From Massospora cicadina (lineage: Eukaryota; Entomophthoromycota; Entomophthoromycetes; Entomophthorales; Entomophthoraceae), in NCBI GenBank assembly GCA_022478985.1, contig JAKSZP010012158.1, positions 36,477 to 100,476 of the forward strand: a stretch of DNA of 64,000 nt, written 5' to 3'. A program made the position numbers and the translations under genes. Of the stretch, positions 1-10,689 are shown in pieces (the first letter of the stretch is position 1; each line of letters opens with the position of its first letter). The notes under the pieces are model-generated. The model ran no database searches. It saw only the letters and a list, made by a program, of their open reading frames with translations, and was not told the DNA's origin.

Positions 1-1290
1 TGAGGTAAGGCGCCCTTTGTTTGAGTATAGCTTTGTGTAGTATTCATGGGCTATGTCCGCTAGCGCCTCTGGGGAGCGTGCTATGGTACCATCTTGCGCA
101 GCCAGAGCATCACATCAGGTTCAGGATTTCTGGGCGGTGAACTGACGCATGAAGAATCTTGATAATTTTTCACCCTTGGCCACCACTTTTGCTCCTGCCT
201 GTAACGCGAGCCATTCCTGTGCTTGCTTGCTGAAACCTTGGATCTCAAGGGTGAGCTGAACCCATTCCCTCGTCCAATTGGTGCTGTGGCCTGCTTGGGG
301 GCATTCCTCTCGAGATGTGCATGTTGGTTGATCGCCCTTTGGAGCACCGATGCCTCAGCCATGTGCCTCCTGGAGGATGTACGTTTCATGGCAGCGACCA
401 TTTCAGCCTTCAGGCATCCCCAGGTCTGGATTGGGTCTTCTCTGAGGGGGTCCCTCACATCTCTAGCCAGGGTTCATACTGCTAACCAGTGGGTGAAGTC
501 AGCGTTAGCTACAGTTTGTGGGTGAATCTTCTCCCATTTTGGGCGTGGCTGTGCCTGCAGCTCTGACCTCAGGGTAATCCTTACCAACTGATGGTCTGAG
601 TTGGTGACACTAACTGTCTCAAAGTTTTCTATCATACGTTTGAGGGTCGCTGGGATGCAGATTAGGTGATATGTGTCATTGAGAGCAGCTCGCCCTCTCT
701 GACGTGTGGCCTTGTCATGTGCTCAAGGGTTGGCGCATCCTTTGGGCGTGCATTGATGACCCCTAATGTGGCCATGAGTGACGTGAGCTCCTGGTGCCCG
801 CGGGGATGATCAATGTTTGAGGGCCATCTGTCTGTGGCTCTTGTGAGCCAGCAGTTCATGTCCCCTAGAAGGAAGCTGTTTTTAGGTGTGGTAAATTGGC
901 CACCTCTTTGAAGAAGTTGGCGCGGTCACTGGGGATGTTGGGGGCATAAGTATTGACTAGGGTGTACTGATTTCCCTGCCAGGTGATCATGATGGCCAGG
1001 ACTCTCCCCCTAGGTGATCAGTTGAGGATGTGATGGTGATGCCCCTGCCTGGTTTGATCATGAACCCGCAGAGGGTGGACCAAGTTGAGAAGTTTGGGAG
1101 GAGCATCTGGGTCCACTTGGGCTCCTCCCCCTCAGGCAGTGACTCTCCTGGATCACCAGGATGTCAGCCAGAGGGTTTCGCAGGTGCTGAATTTTCTTGG
1201 CCTGGGACGTGGTGGCCTTCAGCCCTGCAATATTGAATGTCCCTATTGTGATCAGATTGCCTGATCTGCCCAATCCACCTTAATTGGATA
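1..1290 (-). pseudogene. LINE ORF2, endonuclease domain (partial, frameshifted)
   Basis: Reading on the minus strand from about 1273, the translation shows the AP-endonuclease (EEP fold) domain that non-LTR retrotransposons use to nick target DNA. Visible motifs in order: TFNIAG near the N-terminus, VIQESHC with the catalytic Glu (about 1150), NTYAPN (about 945), LLGDMNCW (about 850) and SDHQLVRITL (about 600). A basic linker follows (ORF 458-81) and the protein leaves the window before the reverse transcriptase would begin. At least two frameshifts, near 1057 and 880, break the frame, so this is a relic. It lies directly downstream of ORF1 in the normal LINE order. The motif set and ORF1 type suggest a Tad1-like fungal LINE; that clade name is inference because the RT is outside the window. 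Confidence 0.8.
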
Positions 1291-1316
1291 GTTCCAGGCC
1301 ATTTGACCCAGTTCTA

Positions 1317-2627
1317 TCATGATTTAAGAAATTTGAGCTTCAAGTACCCATTTGGGAGCTCTGCACCACTGAGCTGAGCTGAGCTGAGGCAGCTCACTCT
1401 ATCAGTAGCTGGGCCATCTTGAAAATTTTTGTAACCCTTGTTCTGAGAGTTTTTCATTGAGAGCACAGGTAGGTGACTGGAGTTGTGAACTCCAGCCTGA
1501 ACCAGCGCTGGTTCATTTCCCACTCCCATGGGCTGCATCTGTCCCTGTGTTGCTGCCTGCGTCTGCTGGTTTGCTGTCCCCTCCATCAGCTCCTTGGGGG
1601 TCTCTCTCAGGATCTTAAGATGGTTTGCATTTCCAACATTATTGGTTTCCAGGATCTGATTCACTTTTTTAGCTTCCTCAGCCCTCGCTCTGGCCTCTGC
1701 TCATCAGCTTCGCTTTCTCCTCTGCTTTGCATTGTTTGCATTCTTTGGTGACCAGTTTGATGATCTGATACTTGCCATGTTCCCCCCAGTTGAATGGGGT
1801 TGTTGCCACCTGAAGTTTACTGAAATTTTCATCATTTTCGTCCATTTCCTCAGGGTCCTCCTCCTCCTGCTGCTTGTCTACAGCAGGGCATGCATGGGCC
1901 CAATGCCCAAGCGCCTGGCAGTGCTGGCAAATGGGAGGGGCCTTCTCTGGGGTGACTTTAAAGGGGTCAGATGCTTGTCCCTCTGGAAAGATGAACTGTG
2001 TGACATGTGGGATCAGGTTGGGGTCAGCTTCTACTTCAGGCTAGGGGTTGATAACTGTGATTGCCTTTCCAGCTGCAGAGTTCTGGCATGAGGTGGAAGC
2101 GCTGCAGCTCAAACTTCTTTACTCTTCCATACTCCTCAAGGCCTTTGATTAGCTCCACTTTGACGAAGTCATGGGGGAGATCAGTTGGGAGATCTTCAAA
2201 GGAGATGAAAAGGTCATTCTCCTTGTTCCAGCGGGTACAGTGTACCTTGATGCAGTGGGGCACACCTTTGATGGTTACCTCAATGATGACCTTTGCTGCA
2301 GCATCCACCTGCTCCGCCATGGTGAAGCCAATATCTACAAATCCTTGACAGAATTCTTGCTTAAGAAAAACAGCATTTTCGAAATAAATTTTTCTTTTTT
2401 CTGTGATCACCAACAAGATCTCTGGGTATTTGACCCCAAAGTTCACTCTAACCCCATGCTTAATGGGGGAGGAGGGGAGTGAATGGCGGATATTATTATA
2501 AAGCATATGCTGTTGCAGCATTTTCAAGTACCCTTCTGTAAGGGACTTGCATCTGTCATTTGGTCTGGTTTGCATGGCTTACCAGGAGCTCCTTGTGGGA
2601 GCGTTTGATGCCCTTAAGGAATGACAT
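1317..2627 (-). pseudogene. LINE ORF1 (gag-like) with CCHC zinc knuckle
   Basis: ORF1 of the same LINE, a nucleic-acid-binding RNP protein. The longest open piece starts at 2575, but an ATG at 2627 in another frame (MSFLKGIKRSHKELL) is a likelier original start, with a frameshift near 2580. The N-terminal domain has VDIGFTMAEQVDAAAKV and FEDLPTDLPHDFV, a signature repeated in the elements at 40-42 and 61.7-63.6 kb. The frame breaks near 2040. A perfect CX2CX4HX4C knuckle (CQHCQALGHWAHAC) lies at 1888-1929, followed by an acidic stretch (KQQEEEDPEEMDEN), an Ala/Arg/Glu-rich segment and a Gln-rich C-terminus. It ends about 40 bases before ORF2, the usual bicistronic LINE arrangement. Its GC content is visibly higher than that of the surrounding DNA. 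Confidence 0.8.
1888..1929 (-). other. CCHC zinc knuckle of LINE ORF1
   Basis: Fourteen codons spelling C-x2-C-x4-H-x4-C on the minus strand. All four zinc ligands are intact, although flanking frames are broken. Confidence 0.85.
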
Positions 2628-2768
2628 GTTGGTGGAATTACCACCCTTTGCGATGTTCACCCAGGACTTCTGATTGAGGTTGTGCATCTTTTCCTTCTGT
2701 ACCAATTATTGAATGTTTGAGTTCAAGTTGAATCTTCCTATGCTCTATAAAAGTGACGCTTAGGAGAA

Positions 2769-2777
2769 ATAATAATA

Positions 2778-2812
<35 letters not shown>

Positions 2813-2832
2813 TAATAATAATAATAATAATG
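2769..2832. repeat. (AAT)n microsatellite
   Basis: About 20 repeats of AAT with two interruptions (one lost T, one C). It lies between the 5' end of the minus-strand LINE and the 5' LTR of element C1, whose target duplication starts in its last unit. Its six-frame translations give only tyrosine or asparagine runs, which should not be called genes. Confidence 0.95.
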
Positions 2833-2834
2833 AG

Positions 2835-3335
2835 TGTCGCGATTCCAATATGACTGGATGATGAGCACTAAGATAATATGGTGGAATGGATTGAATCCGC
2901 TGAGTTGTTACAAATACTATTATTTGAGCGCCTCAAAATGAGGCGATATTGGGATTATTAGGAAATTGGCTGAATTAGCAATTGTGAATTGACAAATGAG
3001 TAATTGGTGGAACCAATGAGATACGCTGAAGTGAATTACTAAGCCATGAAAGTGGTACCATCTGAAGTTGTTACTATACAAGTGGGATGAGACGATTGAG
3101 GAAGTTAAGTTGTTGATAGTTTAAAAGTTAGTATAACAGCGAGGATCTGCTGTATTAATACAATAACTAAAAGAGAGCGGAGGGAGCAAGTGCTCCATAT
3201 CTATTTAATTTTTATATTTTCATTCTGTTGTGTCAAGGATAACAATCATCATATTGTTGGTCCTAATTGCTCAGTGGGTCGACCCCTGTGCAAAATCCAT
3301 TGGCATATCTCTCAAGTACTTCCAATTTTATAACA
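2835..3335 (+). repeat. 5' LTR of C1
   Basis: Starts TGTCGCGATTCC and ends TTTTATAACA; 501 bp. It matches 8218-8717 along its whole length with scattered substitutions and small indels. An AATAAC/AATAAA-like region (about 3160-3175; AATAAATAAA in the 3' copy) could be the poly(A) signal. Confidence 0.92.
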
Positions 3336-3353
3336 GTGGTGCTCACTAGAGGG
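3336..3353 (+). promoter_or_regulatory. Primer-binding site of C1 (tRNA type)
   Basis: One base after the LTR comes TGGTGCTCACTAGAGGG, starting with the TGG that pairs with a tRNA CCA end. Nearly the same 17-mer follows the 5' LTR of element D (minus strand, 59666-59682) and the inverted LTR at 9456. I cannot name the primer tRNA from this sequence. Confidence 0.75.
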
Positions 3354-3394
3354 GGCCCATTGATCAATCACATAGACTAAGAAGTATTCCTCAG

Positions 3395-4515
3395 TTGCTA
3401 GTCATGTTGTATCCAGCTTGCTTCACTAAGGAATCATCTCAACATACTACAACTGTTGACTATGCAGAACTCAAGATTGCCTTAGACGCTCTGCTCGATT
3501 GGAAAAAGAAATTTCTGCAAGAGTGTTGTATTGATAAGCTGCCTCCATTTGACCATGCTAGGAACATCCATGTGTTTTTTAAACGGTTTGAGTTTATAGT
3601 AGAAAGGGTATCAGATTGGCGTAAAGCAAAATTACCAATGTCCACTTTGGATGTTGAAAGTGCTGACCAAGTTACTTGCTATCTTCCAAGCAGTTCCGTT
3701 ACCTATCAAAGAGTGAAGGATACTGTGCTGTTGCTGTTTGGAGAAACTTCAAATATGGCGCTATGAAAGGCTGAGTTTATTACCATTGGGTTTCAGCCTA
3801 ATAAGACCCTCACTGCCTTTGCTGATCGATTCCCAGCAGAAGCCCATGTGTTAATTGGGGAAGGGCTTTTAACTGAATGTGATATAAGCATGGCATTGAC
3901 CTCTGCTGTGAAACCATACAGAGTGCTCTTTAATACATTGGCTCCATATTTAGAGGTTGACGTATCCTTGCTCAAATTTGTTCAAATTCTACGCCATCTA
4001 TCTGCTAATTTCCCTCCACTCAATATAGAGCGTAAACCTAGCACCTCCACTGCTAGCCTTTTTTATCCGGAGGAATCATCCTTCCTTGTTCAGTAATCAG
4101 TTAAAATTCCCTGGCCTTATCATCAATACAAGCCATGCTTCCAGCCCAACCCTTGGGGTGGCTCCTTTTACAACAATTAAGGTCACAGGTCTTCTGGGGG
4201 TATCTGCTTTTCATGTGGTCGCTTGGGGCACCTGGCTAGAAGTTGTCACAAATGGCGGGTTCAGTACCTGCCGCAGGAGCAGTATCACCAGGGAAAAGTC
4301 AGAGCGGAGTAGAGATTGGACTCTCTACCTCTGCTATTCTGACCCAAAACGTCCCATCGGAACCTATTCCTGTACCTTCAGTGGAAGTTCCTCAGTATGA
4401 TGATGCCTTCTTATATCAGCGACCAGTTGGAGGGGTGAATTTGCTGACACAAAAGCAACTCTTGAACATGGCGAAAGCAAGCTCTCAGGAACAACCAAAG
4501 CCTTATGCTTGTTAA
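3395..4515 (+). pseudogene. gag of C1 (broken)
   Basis: Three open pieces (3395-3766, 3848-4096, 4243-4515) in shifted frames make up a gag-type structural protein. The first piece contains ARNIHVFFKRFEFIVERV and ESADQVTCYLPSSSVTYQRV, typical of a Ty3 capsid region, and the same blocks recur in C2 near 10720-10880. A TGA near 3765 and frameshifts near 4090 and 4230 break it. I see no intact CCHC knuckle before the protease. The start at 3395 is the first ATG after the leader but is not proven. Confidence 0.7.
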
Positions 4516-4569
4516 ATATTTGATTACCTTTCTAAAGATGAACCAGATCCATTTGCTGATGCACTTCTT

Positions 4570-4960
4570 TTGGAAGAAGTAAACGTGGCCTTCCCCAAGG
4601 ATGCTATTGTTAAAGAATACTCTAAATTGGGGAAGGGTATTATGAGCTTCCTTGAAAGAGATCAGTTAAATGTCCATGTTCTAAACAATCAGAATGCCAC
4701 TTATGATGAATGTACTTACTGTGACACTGTCATAGCAAAAACCCGAGTTCATGCAATAATTGATACAGGTGCCCCAAGCAACATAGTGTCCACAAAGTTG
4801 ATGGCAAGACTGGCGTTAAAGCCTGATGTGGAACATCGTATGGTGTATGGTACTGCAGGCACAGAAAACACGATCTCTGAAGGAGCATACAGCGCACTAC
4901 CTTTGTGATTTGGGTCAATTGTCACTGTAGCCCCAGCCATAGTGCTACCAATTAATAATT
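4570..4960 (+). pseudogene. aspartic protease of C1
   Basis: Retropepsin domain that would process the polyprotein. The catalytic motif IIDTGAPSNIVSTKL (about 4753-4797) keeps the D-T-G triad, and VYGTAGTENTISEGAYSALPL follows as the flap and C-terminal region. The frame is lost after 4908 and resumes at 4961. C2 has the equivalent VIDTGAPVNIISTKL near 11967. Confidence 0.8.
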
Positions 4961-5650
4961 ATGATCTTTTTAATTGGAACTGCATTTATGCGCCATTATG
5001 GAGTTGTTGTTGATATTACTGCAGAGACATTTGAAATTTCTGGGGAAGCGGATCCCAATCTACTTTACCTCCAGCGGAATGTCAAAGATCCGGTACACAT
5101 GAGTCATGTTAACCTTGTATATGGTGATGGGGTGGTTTCAGTTTGCTATCATCGACTAAAGTGTAAGACACAGGCCCTTCCCAATCAAATTTATGAATAT
5201 CAAGGGCTACCACTTAGAGCTGCGGGCCCTATATCTATTCCCTCTGGACACCATGTAATCATAAACACTGAGTTAGAAGTGGAAGTGCCTGATGGGCTTT
5301 ATGGGGAGGTCATTGGACCTTATCAGCAATCATGGTTTAAGCCCCATGTGGCCCCAGGCATTATACTTCTGGGACATGTGGAGATCAAGGTCTTAGTAGC
5401 AAATCTTCAGAATAAACCAATGCAAATCCGCCGACACCAAATAGTGGCATACTTACATTTTATTCCAGTTGAAGAGGTCCTCCAGATTCATAAGTACAGT
5501 TCATTGGATGAATTTGGCCTGCCCATTGAAACACATCCTGGCATAATGGCAGTTGTACCGCGCGAAAATTTAAGGGGGCTAACGGAAGACCAAAAAGATC
5601 AAGTAAAATCCCTATTTCAAAAATATGAAGAGATCTTTGCTGTTGACAAT
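4961..5650 (+). pseudogene. dUTPase-like domain between protease and RT of C1
   Basis: The 273-residue open frame from 4961 carries, at about residues 86-175, a pattern resembling the trimeric dUTPase fold: AAG, then SIPSGHHVIINTELEVEVP, GLYGEVIGPYQQSW, an APGI segment, VEIKVLVANLQ and RRHQIVAYLHF. In the dUTPase family these places hold AAGxDL, the PxG-xxx-IPTGI strand, GRIxPRSGLA, GxIDxxYRG, VxVLLxN and GxRIAQL. The catalytic PRSG and D-x2-YRG residues are missing, so it would be a fold relic or a repurposed domain rather than an enzyme. The block is conserved in C2 (12390-12700). After it, EDQKDQVKSLFQKYEEIFA leads into RT. Assignment rests on pattern only. Confidence 0.55.
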
Positions 5651-5689
5651 CATGATTTAGAGTGCGTTTGGGGGTTGTACATCAGCTGG

Positions 5690-6940
5690 ACACTAGGGAT
5701 CATCCCCCCATTAGGTCTCAGCCAATCCACCAATCAATGGCAGTGGAAGAAGTCGTCAATGCAGAGATTGATCAGCTGTTAGTGCAGGGAATGCTCAAAT
5801 CATCTAAGAGTCTGAGGGCTTCACCTGTCTTAATTGTTAAAAAGAGGGATGGTACTAACTGTGTAGTAATTGACTACCAGAAGCTTAAAAGTATCACCAA
5901 GAAGGACTCATATCCTCTTCCATGGACTGATGATGCGCTGGATTGGTTAGGTGGAGCTCGCTATAACTTGGCAATGGATTTGATATCTGGTTACTGGCAA
6001 ATTGAGTTGCCCCCGGCGGAACAAGAAAAATGCACCATAATCACATACAAAAGGCTTTTCAACCAACTCATATGCCATAAGGGCTATATAATGCCCCAGC
6101 TACATTCCAACGAGCAATGGACACCATTCTGGGGGATCTGAAGCTGTCATGTGTTTTAGTGTACCTTGACAATACTAATGGCTTCTCGTGCACATTCACT
6201 GAGCACCTTACAATCTAGAAGAGGTATTTCGCTGACTGGCTGAGGCCAATATCAAGATTAAGCCCAAGAAAAATCACTTCTTCATGGATCAGTTGGAATA
6301 CCTTGGTTTTGTGGTGGATGCTACCAGGCTGAGACCTCAACCAGCCAAGGTGGAGGCTATTCAGAAGATGACAAAGCCAGCTAGTAAACAGGACATTCAG
6401 GTGTTTTTGGGGATGGTGGGTTATTACTGACGCTTCATACCCAAATCTCAGTTGCATAAGAGGGCCACTGTTTGAGCTGCTAAAGAAGGATGCCATGTTC
6501 GAATGGATGGAATGACGCCAATGCGCCTTTGATACACTTTGAATGGCACTAATTAGTGCGCCCATTTTATGCTACCCAAATTTCAAAAAGGAATTTATTG
6601 TACAAATAGATGCATCTCTTTCCGCTGTGGGGGCAGTTTTGTCCCAAAAAGATGACAAAGGAGAGGAGCTCCCTGTGGCGTACTGCATCTGAAGTCTGAA
6701 TAGCCATGAACGTAATTATAATGTGACTGAGAAAGAGTGTTTAGCAGTGATCTAAGCATATAAGTATTTCAGAGTCTAGCTGCATGGGGTAAAGTTCAAA
6801 GTCGTAACAGACCACGCATCATTATGCTGGTTGCAGAACCTCAAAGAACCTGAAGGGCGTTTGGCTCGATGGGCTCTAAAGCTGCAGGCTTATGATTTGA
6901 GATCTTTCATCGGCCAGGAGCAAAGAATCAGAACGTTGCC
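5690..6940 (+). pseudogene. reverse transcriptase and RNase H of C1
   Basis: RT begins with VEEVVNAEIDQLLVQGMLK, then SPVLIVKKRDGTNCVVIDY, MDLISGYWQIELP, a frame-broken finger/palm region and VYLDNTNGFS at about 6160. The active-site box reads YLDN, not YxDD. The connection region LVDATRLRPQPAKVEAIQKM follows near 6315. RNase H starts near 6597 with VQIDASLSAVGAVLSQ, keeping the first catalytic Asp, then NVTEKECLAVI and VTDHAS near 6810. Several in-frame stops occur (about 6427, 6690, 6755). The order PR-RT-RH-INT is that of Ty3/Gypsy. Confidence 0.85.
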
Positions 6941-6949
6941 TGTTTATCT

Positions 6950-8205
6950 TGATTGCCAACTGTTGAGGTGACAGCGGGCCTCAGCAATGTGATGTATGAC
7001 AAGATGCTTAGTGGAAAGTATGATGACAAACCACCCCAAGTGATCAAAGCATTAAATGAGATGCGAACAAATACTTTCCAATGTATTGGGGAACTGCACA
7101 ATAGGATTGGTGATGCTACAGTGAATTTTCTGCGCCTTCAGCCAGGTTGGGAATTATTATGAGCGCCCACAAGGCAGTCAGACATGGCAGAGTGCGCAAG
7201 ACAATGAAGTTGCTGCACCCTCAGTACTATTGGGAAAGTATGAACTTCGATGTGCTTGAAACCATTTCTTGTTGCCATCAGTGCCAAGTGGAGAAGACAT
7301 TCTGCCGTAAGATTTCTTATCAGGTAGTGAAACCCCATTTTGCTTGGCATACTGTTTCCCTAGATGTTGTTGGTCCCTTGCCAACAGGAGCTAACTGGTG
7401 TAAGTACATTCTGGTGGCTATTGAACATCTGACCCAGTGGGCTTAAGCAAGGGCAATATAAGATTTAGGGGCAGTTAAATGTGGCCAAGTTTGTGATGGA
7501 GTGCATTATTCAGTGACATGAATGCCCTCAGTTTATTCTCACTGATAACGGAACCAATTTCACCTCGAACATCCTCCCCAAATTGAATGAGCTTATGGGT
7601 ATCCGCGGGGTTCTAATGACCCCATACTACCCCAAATCTAATGGAATGGTAGAACGAGTGAATGGGACTCTGGTGAATATCCTGTGGAAATTAGTAACAG
7701 ATCGACCATCTGATTGGACCTCCCTTCTTTCCACTGCCATGTTTGCCTATAACATCAGTTACCATTCTACCACTAAAAAAAGTCCCTTCCAACTACTAAC
7801 AGTTGACACCCAGCTCTTCCGGCGTTACTTTATTTGTGTGTGGAAGACACTGGTTGAGTAGAACCCCACCACTATTTGAATAACCTTGCAAAAATTCCGA
7901 TCAAATTGCAAACTGAAGCCTATTCCTAAAGCTTAGCCAAAAAGATCAGGAATCATGCCGAGGATCAGGTATGTCAAAGTGAGTAAGCACAGTTCAAGGA
8001 AGGTGACATGGTTCTCTTCCACGATCAGCATGGGTTTGGGCGGAAACACAAGCTGGCCAGTATATGGATTGGTCCATTTGAAGTCATAAGAGAACTTTGG
8101 TTGATGCATATACTATCAAGGACCCCATTAGCATTTGAATCATCAACTGAGTGCATGCAAAGTTCCTATGGGCATATAAGAAATAGGAGCCTTATCAACC
8201 AGTCA
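6950..8205 (+). pseudogene. integrase of C1
   Basis: The HHCC zinc domain is seen as HKAVRHGRVRKTMKLLHP and CCHQCQVEK (about 7165-7290). The DDE core follows: SLDVVGPLP (about 7360), LTDNGTNF (about 7540) and the Glu in KSNGMVERVNGTL (about 7640). The tail (8008-8217) has a GPFEVIREL segment like the GPY/F module. No chromodomain follows. The frame is interrupted at 7446, 7520, 7860 and 7935. Confidence 0.85.
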
Positions 8206-8217
8206 AGGAGGGGGTAA
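8206..8217 (+). promoter_or_regulatory. polypurine tract of C1
   Basis: AAGGAGGGGGTAA ends directly at the 3' LTR. The same purine run plus GGGTAA|TG junction is seen in families A and B and in the element ending at 44434. Confidence 0.8.
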
Positions 8218-8717
8218 TGTTGCAATTTCAATATGACTGGATGATAAGCACTAAGTCGATATGGTGTAGTGGATGGAATCCGCTGAGTTGTTACAAATAC
8301 TATTATTTGAGCGCCTCAAAATGAGCGATATTGGGATTATTAGGAAAACACCCAATTGGGCAATTGTGAATTGATGAATGAGTATTTGGTAGAACCAATG
8401 AAATATAGTGAAGTGAATTACTAAGTCATTAAAAGTGATACCATACGAAGTTATTACTATACAAGTGGGATGAGACAATTGAGGAAGTTAAGTTGTTGAT
8501 AGTTTAAAAGTAAGTATAACAGAAAGGACCTGCTGTATTAATACAATAAATAAAAGAGAGCGGAGGGAGCAAGTGCTCCATATTTTTTTAATTTTTATAC
8601 GTTTATTCTGTCATGTTGTGGAAAACAATCATCATATTGTTGGTCCTAATTGCTCAGTGGGTCGACCCCGTGCAAAATCCATTGGCATATCTCTCAAGTA
8701 CCACTAATTTTATAACA
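8218..8717 (+). repeat. 3' LTR of C1
   Basis: Starts TGTTGCAATTTC and ends TTTTATAACA; 500 bp, aligning end to end with 2835-3335. It is followed directly by the second ATGAG. Confidence 0.92.
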
Positions 8718-9360
8718 ATGAGGAAATTGGCCAAAAAACTATTGCCAATTCTCAGTGGAACCTCGCTAACTAAGTAACACTAGATTAAATACCTCACAGG
8801 CAATTAACTCAAATTTAGGCAGTCAGATTACTCTGACTTCATGGTGGACTCTGGGGCATTCATTGGATGGATCTCCCCTAGCCCCTACCAGTTCATTCAA
8901 ACACTTATGTGGGGACCACCCCTTTTATAGGAGTGGCAGGGGTCCCCCAAGGTGCAATAACTTTTGCAAAAGGGGATTGGCTAAAGTATATTAAGTCATT
9001 ACCCCATGGTTACATATTAACCCAAAATTAATCCCCCATTTACCATTCAGCTTAAATGAATCACATCTGCCAAGATTCAATAGGCTAACTTCACATATTT
9101 CCTTTTTTGGACTAGTTTAAGCTATTCTAAACGTATTATTGTATTTCCCTTGACCCTCAATATATTTAAATACTGATTAATCTGAAATTTAAGACTTTTT
9201 TCTTATTCCCAGCGGCACCTAATAAAAAATTTAAAAACCCATATTTATCAAGTTTCTAGAGTTTTTGTTATATTTAGTATATTAGTGGTATAATTCTCCT
9301 ATTGTTGAATTTTGGCAAAACAAGCACCAAGCGAGCATCTCCATATGTTAAAATCCAACA
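8718..9360 (-). repeat. probable decayed Copia-type LTR (5' edge at 9360)
   Basis: No coding signal. On the minus strand the stretch begins at 9360 with TGTTGGATTTTAAC and, about 45 bases on, the complementary CCAAAATTCAACA: the same terminal stem-loop layout and inner CTCGCTTGGTGCT as the solo LTR at 43694. The far end is not recognisable, so length and target duplication are unknown. Part of this interval may be unrelated DNA. Confidence 0.4.
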
Positions 9361-10024
9361 CCCTCATCGAAGCAAGACTGGTGTGACATGGTCAGCAATT
9401 GGAGAATTATTGTTTCTTTGTGATTGATCAATGGGCCCCCTGTAGTGAACACCATTGTTATAATTTTGGCGGTATATCATATATACGCCAAGGGGTTTCT
9501 GCACAGGGTTACGCCCACTGAGAAATAGGACCAACAATATGAAGATCGTTATCCTCAGAACCACATAATAAACTTTTAATAAATATGGAACAATTGCACC
9601 AACAACACTTCTTTATTTTATTTTTACTATTTTCAGCGGATCCCCTGGTCTACTCTCTCTCTACTAAAAACAATGCTCCCTCTTCAATCATCCCATCTCA
9701 CTTATCTCTCACCGATTTTTGACAATATCACTTTTTAGGCTTAGACTATTTGGTTCTGCCATATTCTCATTGGTTCTGGCAGAGTCTACTAATTATTAAA
9801 TTCACAGTCATATTAGTTTAAGGCGATCTTCTAATTATTTGTCATACATTGACATCACCTAATTTTTAGTCAATCCACTGAAATTTTTTTGAGGCTTGGT
9901 ATCACCCTAGCACCTTATGTCAAGGCAATCTCACCAGTATTTCATACTACTTGGTTCAGAAAATCTCGCCGATTCTGCCATAACTGTTTAGGGCTTATCA
10001 TCCAGTCATACCAGAATCTCGACA
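9361..10024 (-). repeat. inverted C-family LTR plus PBS and leader fragment
   Basis: Read on the minus strand, 10024-9456 is an LTR starting TGTCGAGATTC and ending ATAACA, aligning with the C1 LTRs though with gaps. It is followed by a PBS (TGGTGTTCACTACAGGG) and by leader sequence matching C1 3354-3430. Internal coding sequence is missing below 9361, so this is the 5' end of a minus-oriented C-family element cut off by the neighbouring LTR-like sequence. No target duplication is visible. Confidence 0.7.
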
Positions 10025-10130
10025 CCCCAAAATATGGGAAGTTATTAGTATGGATCAACCAGCGGGATTTTTCAGCTAAGTGGCTAGAGGCCAAGCCGTT
10101 ACCCTTCCATTTGCTGAGACAGTAGAGTAA
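10025..10130 (+). pseudogene. integrase core scrap
   Basis: The plus-strand translation contains KYGKLLVWINQ and AKWLEAKPLP, which resemble the segment after the first catalytic Asp of Ty3 integrases (YxLVxID-x-FSKW-x-EAxPLP). It abuts the end of the inverted LTR. It is too short to assign to a family. Confidence 0.4.
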
Positions 10131-10650
10131 ATCAATATGTGAGCGTTGTTAAAAACCTTTGATAGTCTAATGATTAGTTGGTATGGGAATGAGCCACTTT
10201 AAACATTCAAGTAGATGAATAGAACCAACAGAATCACAAAACTGGATGGCATAATGAGAGAATGAAGGGGACGTTAGAGGATGTGGTTGTAAAGCTTCAA
10301 AAATAAAGTTTAAATTTGATACAGAGTGAGATCTCCGCCCTAAATTACATCAGGAAATTGAGGAGCTCCAACATGAGGTGAGAGATGGCTGAAGCCACTG
10401 CAACTCAGTCAAGGAGGAGCAGATAGTTGAAGAACTTTTTGTGGCACAGACTGGCGAAGGAATTAGGGGTGAGGGCAGCGGAAAATACAGTGATGAATAT
10501 TACAGGTCAACCATCAAGCACCCCCAGTTGTTGCGGTAATACCCCTAGCAATCCAAACTCTTCCCATTTGCCCATGGTAGACTTGCAACTAGCATAAGAT
10601 CCTATTATGGCCTACAAGGGGATGTTTATCTCGGCTGATCTGAACCTAAC
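10131..10650 (+). other. leader or 5' gag region of C2, not resolved
   Basis: No open frame and no clear 5' LTR for C2. The stretch is purine-rich near 10300-10450 (repeated GAG and GAAG words) as expected of a coiled-coil gag N-terminus, but I cannot align it confidently. Confidence 0.25.
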
Positions 10651-10689
10651 TTGTCTGCTCCCTGGACTGGAAGCCCGGAGCAGGGCGAG

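Larger units (their letters stand above)
2835..8717 (+). mobile_element. Ty3/Gypsy element C1, complete but decayed
   Basis: A full-length LTR retrotransposon of 5883 bp. Both LTRs run TG...CA, and a perfect 5-bp target duplication ATGAG flanks it (2830-2834 and 8718-8722). Internal order: PBS, gag, protease, dUTPase-like domain, RT, RNase H, integrase, PPT. No chromodomain is seen after the integrase, so it differs from families A and B. Many frameshifts and stops (for example near 3765, 4910, 5690, 6140, 6430) make it non-coding now. A more decayed relative is C2 at 10.3-15.9 kb; another relative lies at 37.7-44.4 kb. Confidence 0.93.

Noticed and set aside
223..525. Plus-strand 100-codon frame
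   Set aside because: Shadow of the minus-strand LINE endonuclease/linker region, which has clear motifs.
1473..2482. Several plus-strand frames over the LINE ORF1
   Set aside because: The opposite strand carries the CCHC knuckle and the conserved ORF1 domain; plus frames are not conserved in the other copies.
2638..2868. Minus-strand ORF with a long tyrosine run
   Set aside because: It is the translated (AAT)n microsatellite plus LTR and LINE edges; no protein evidence.
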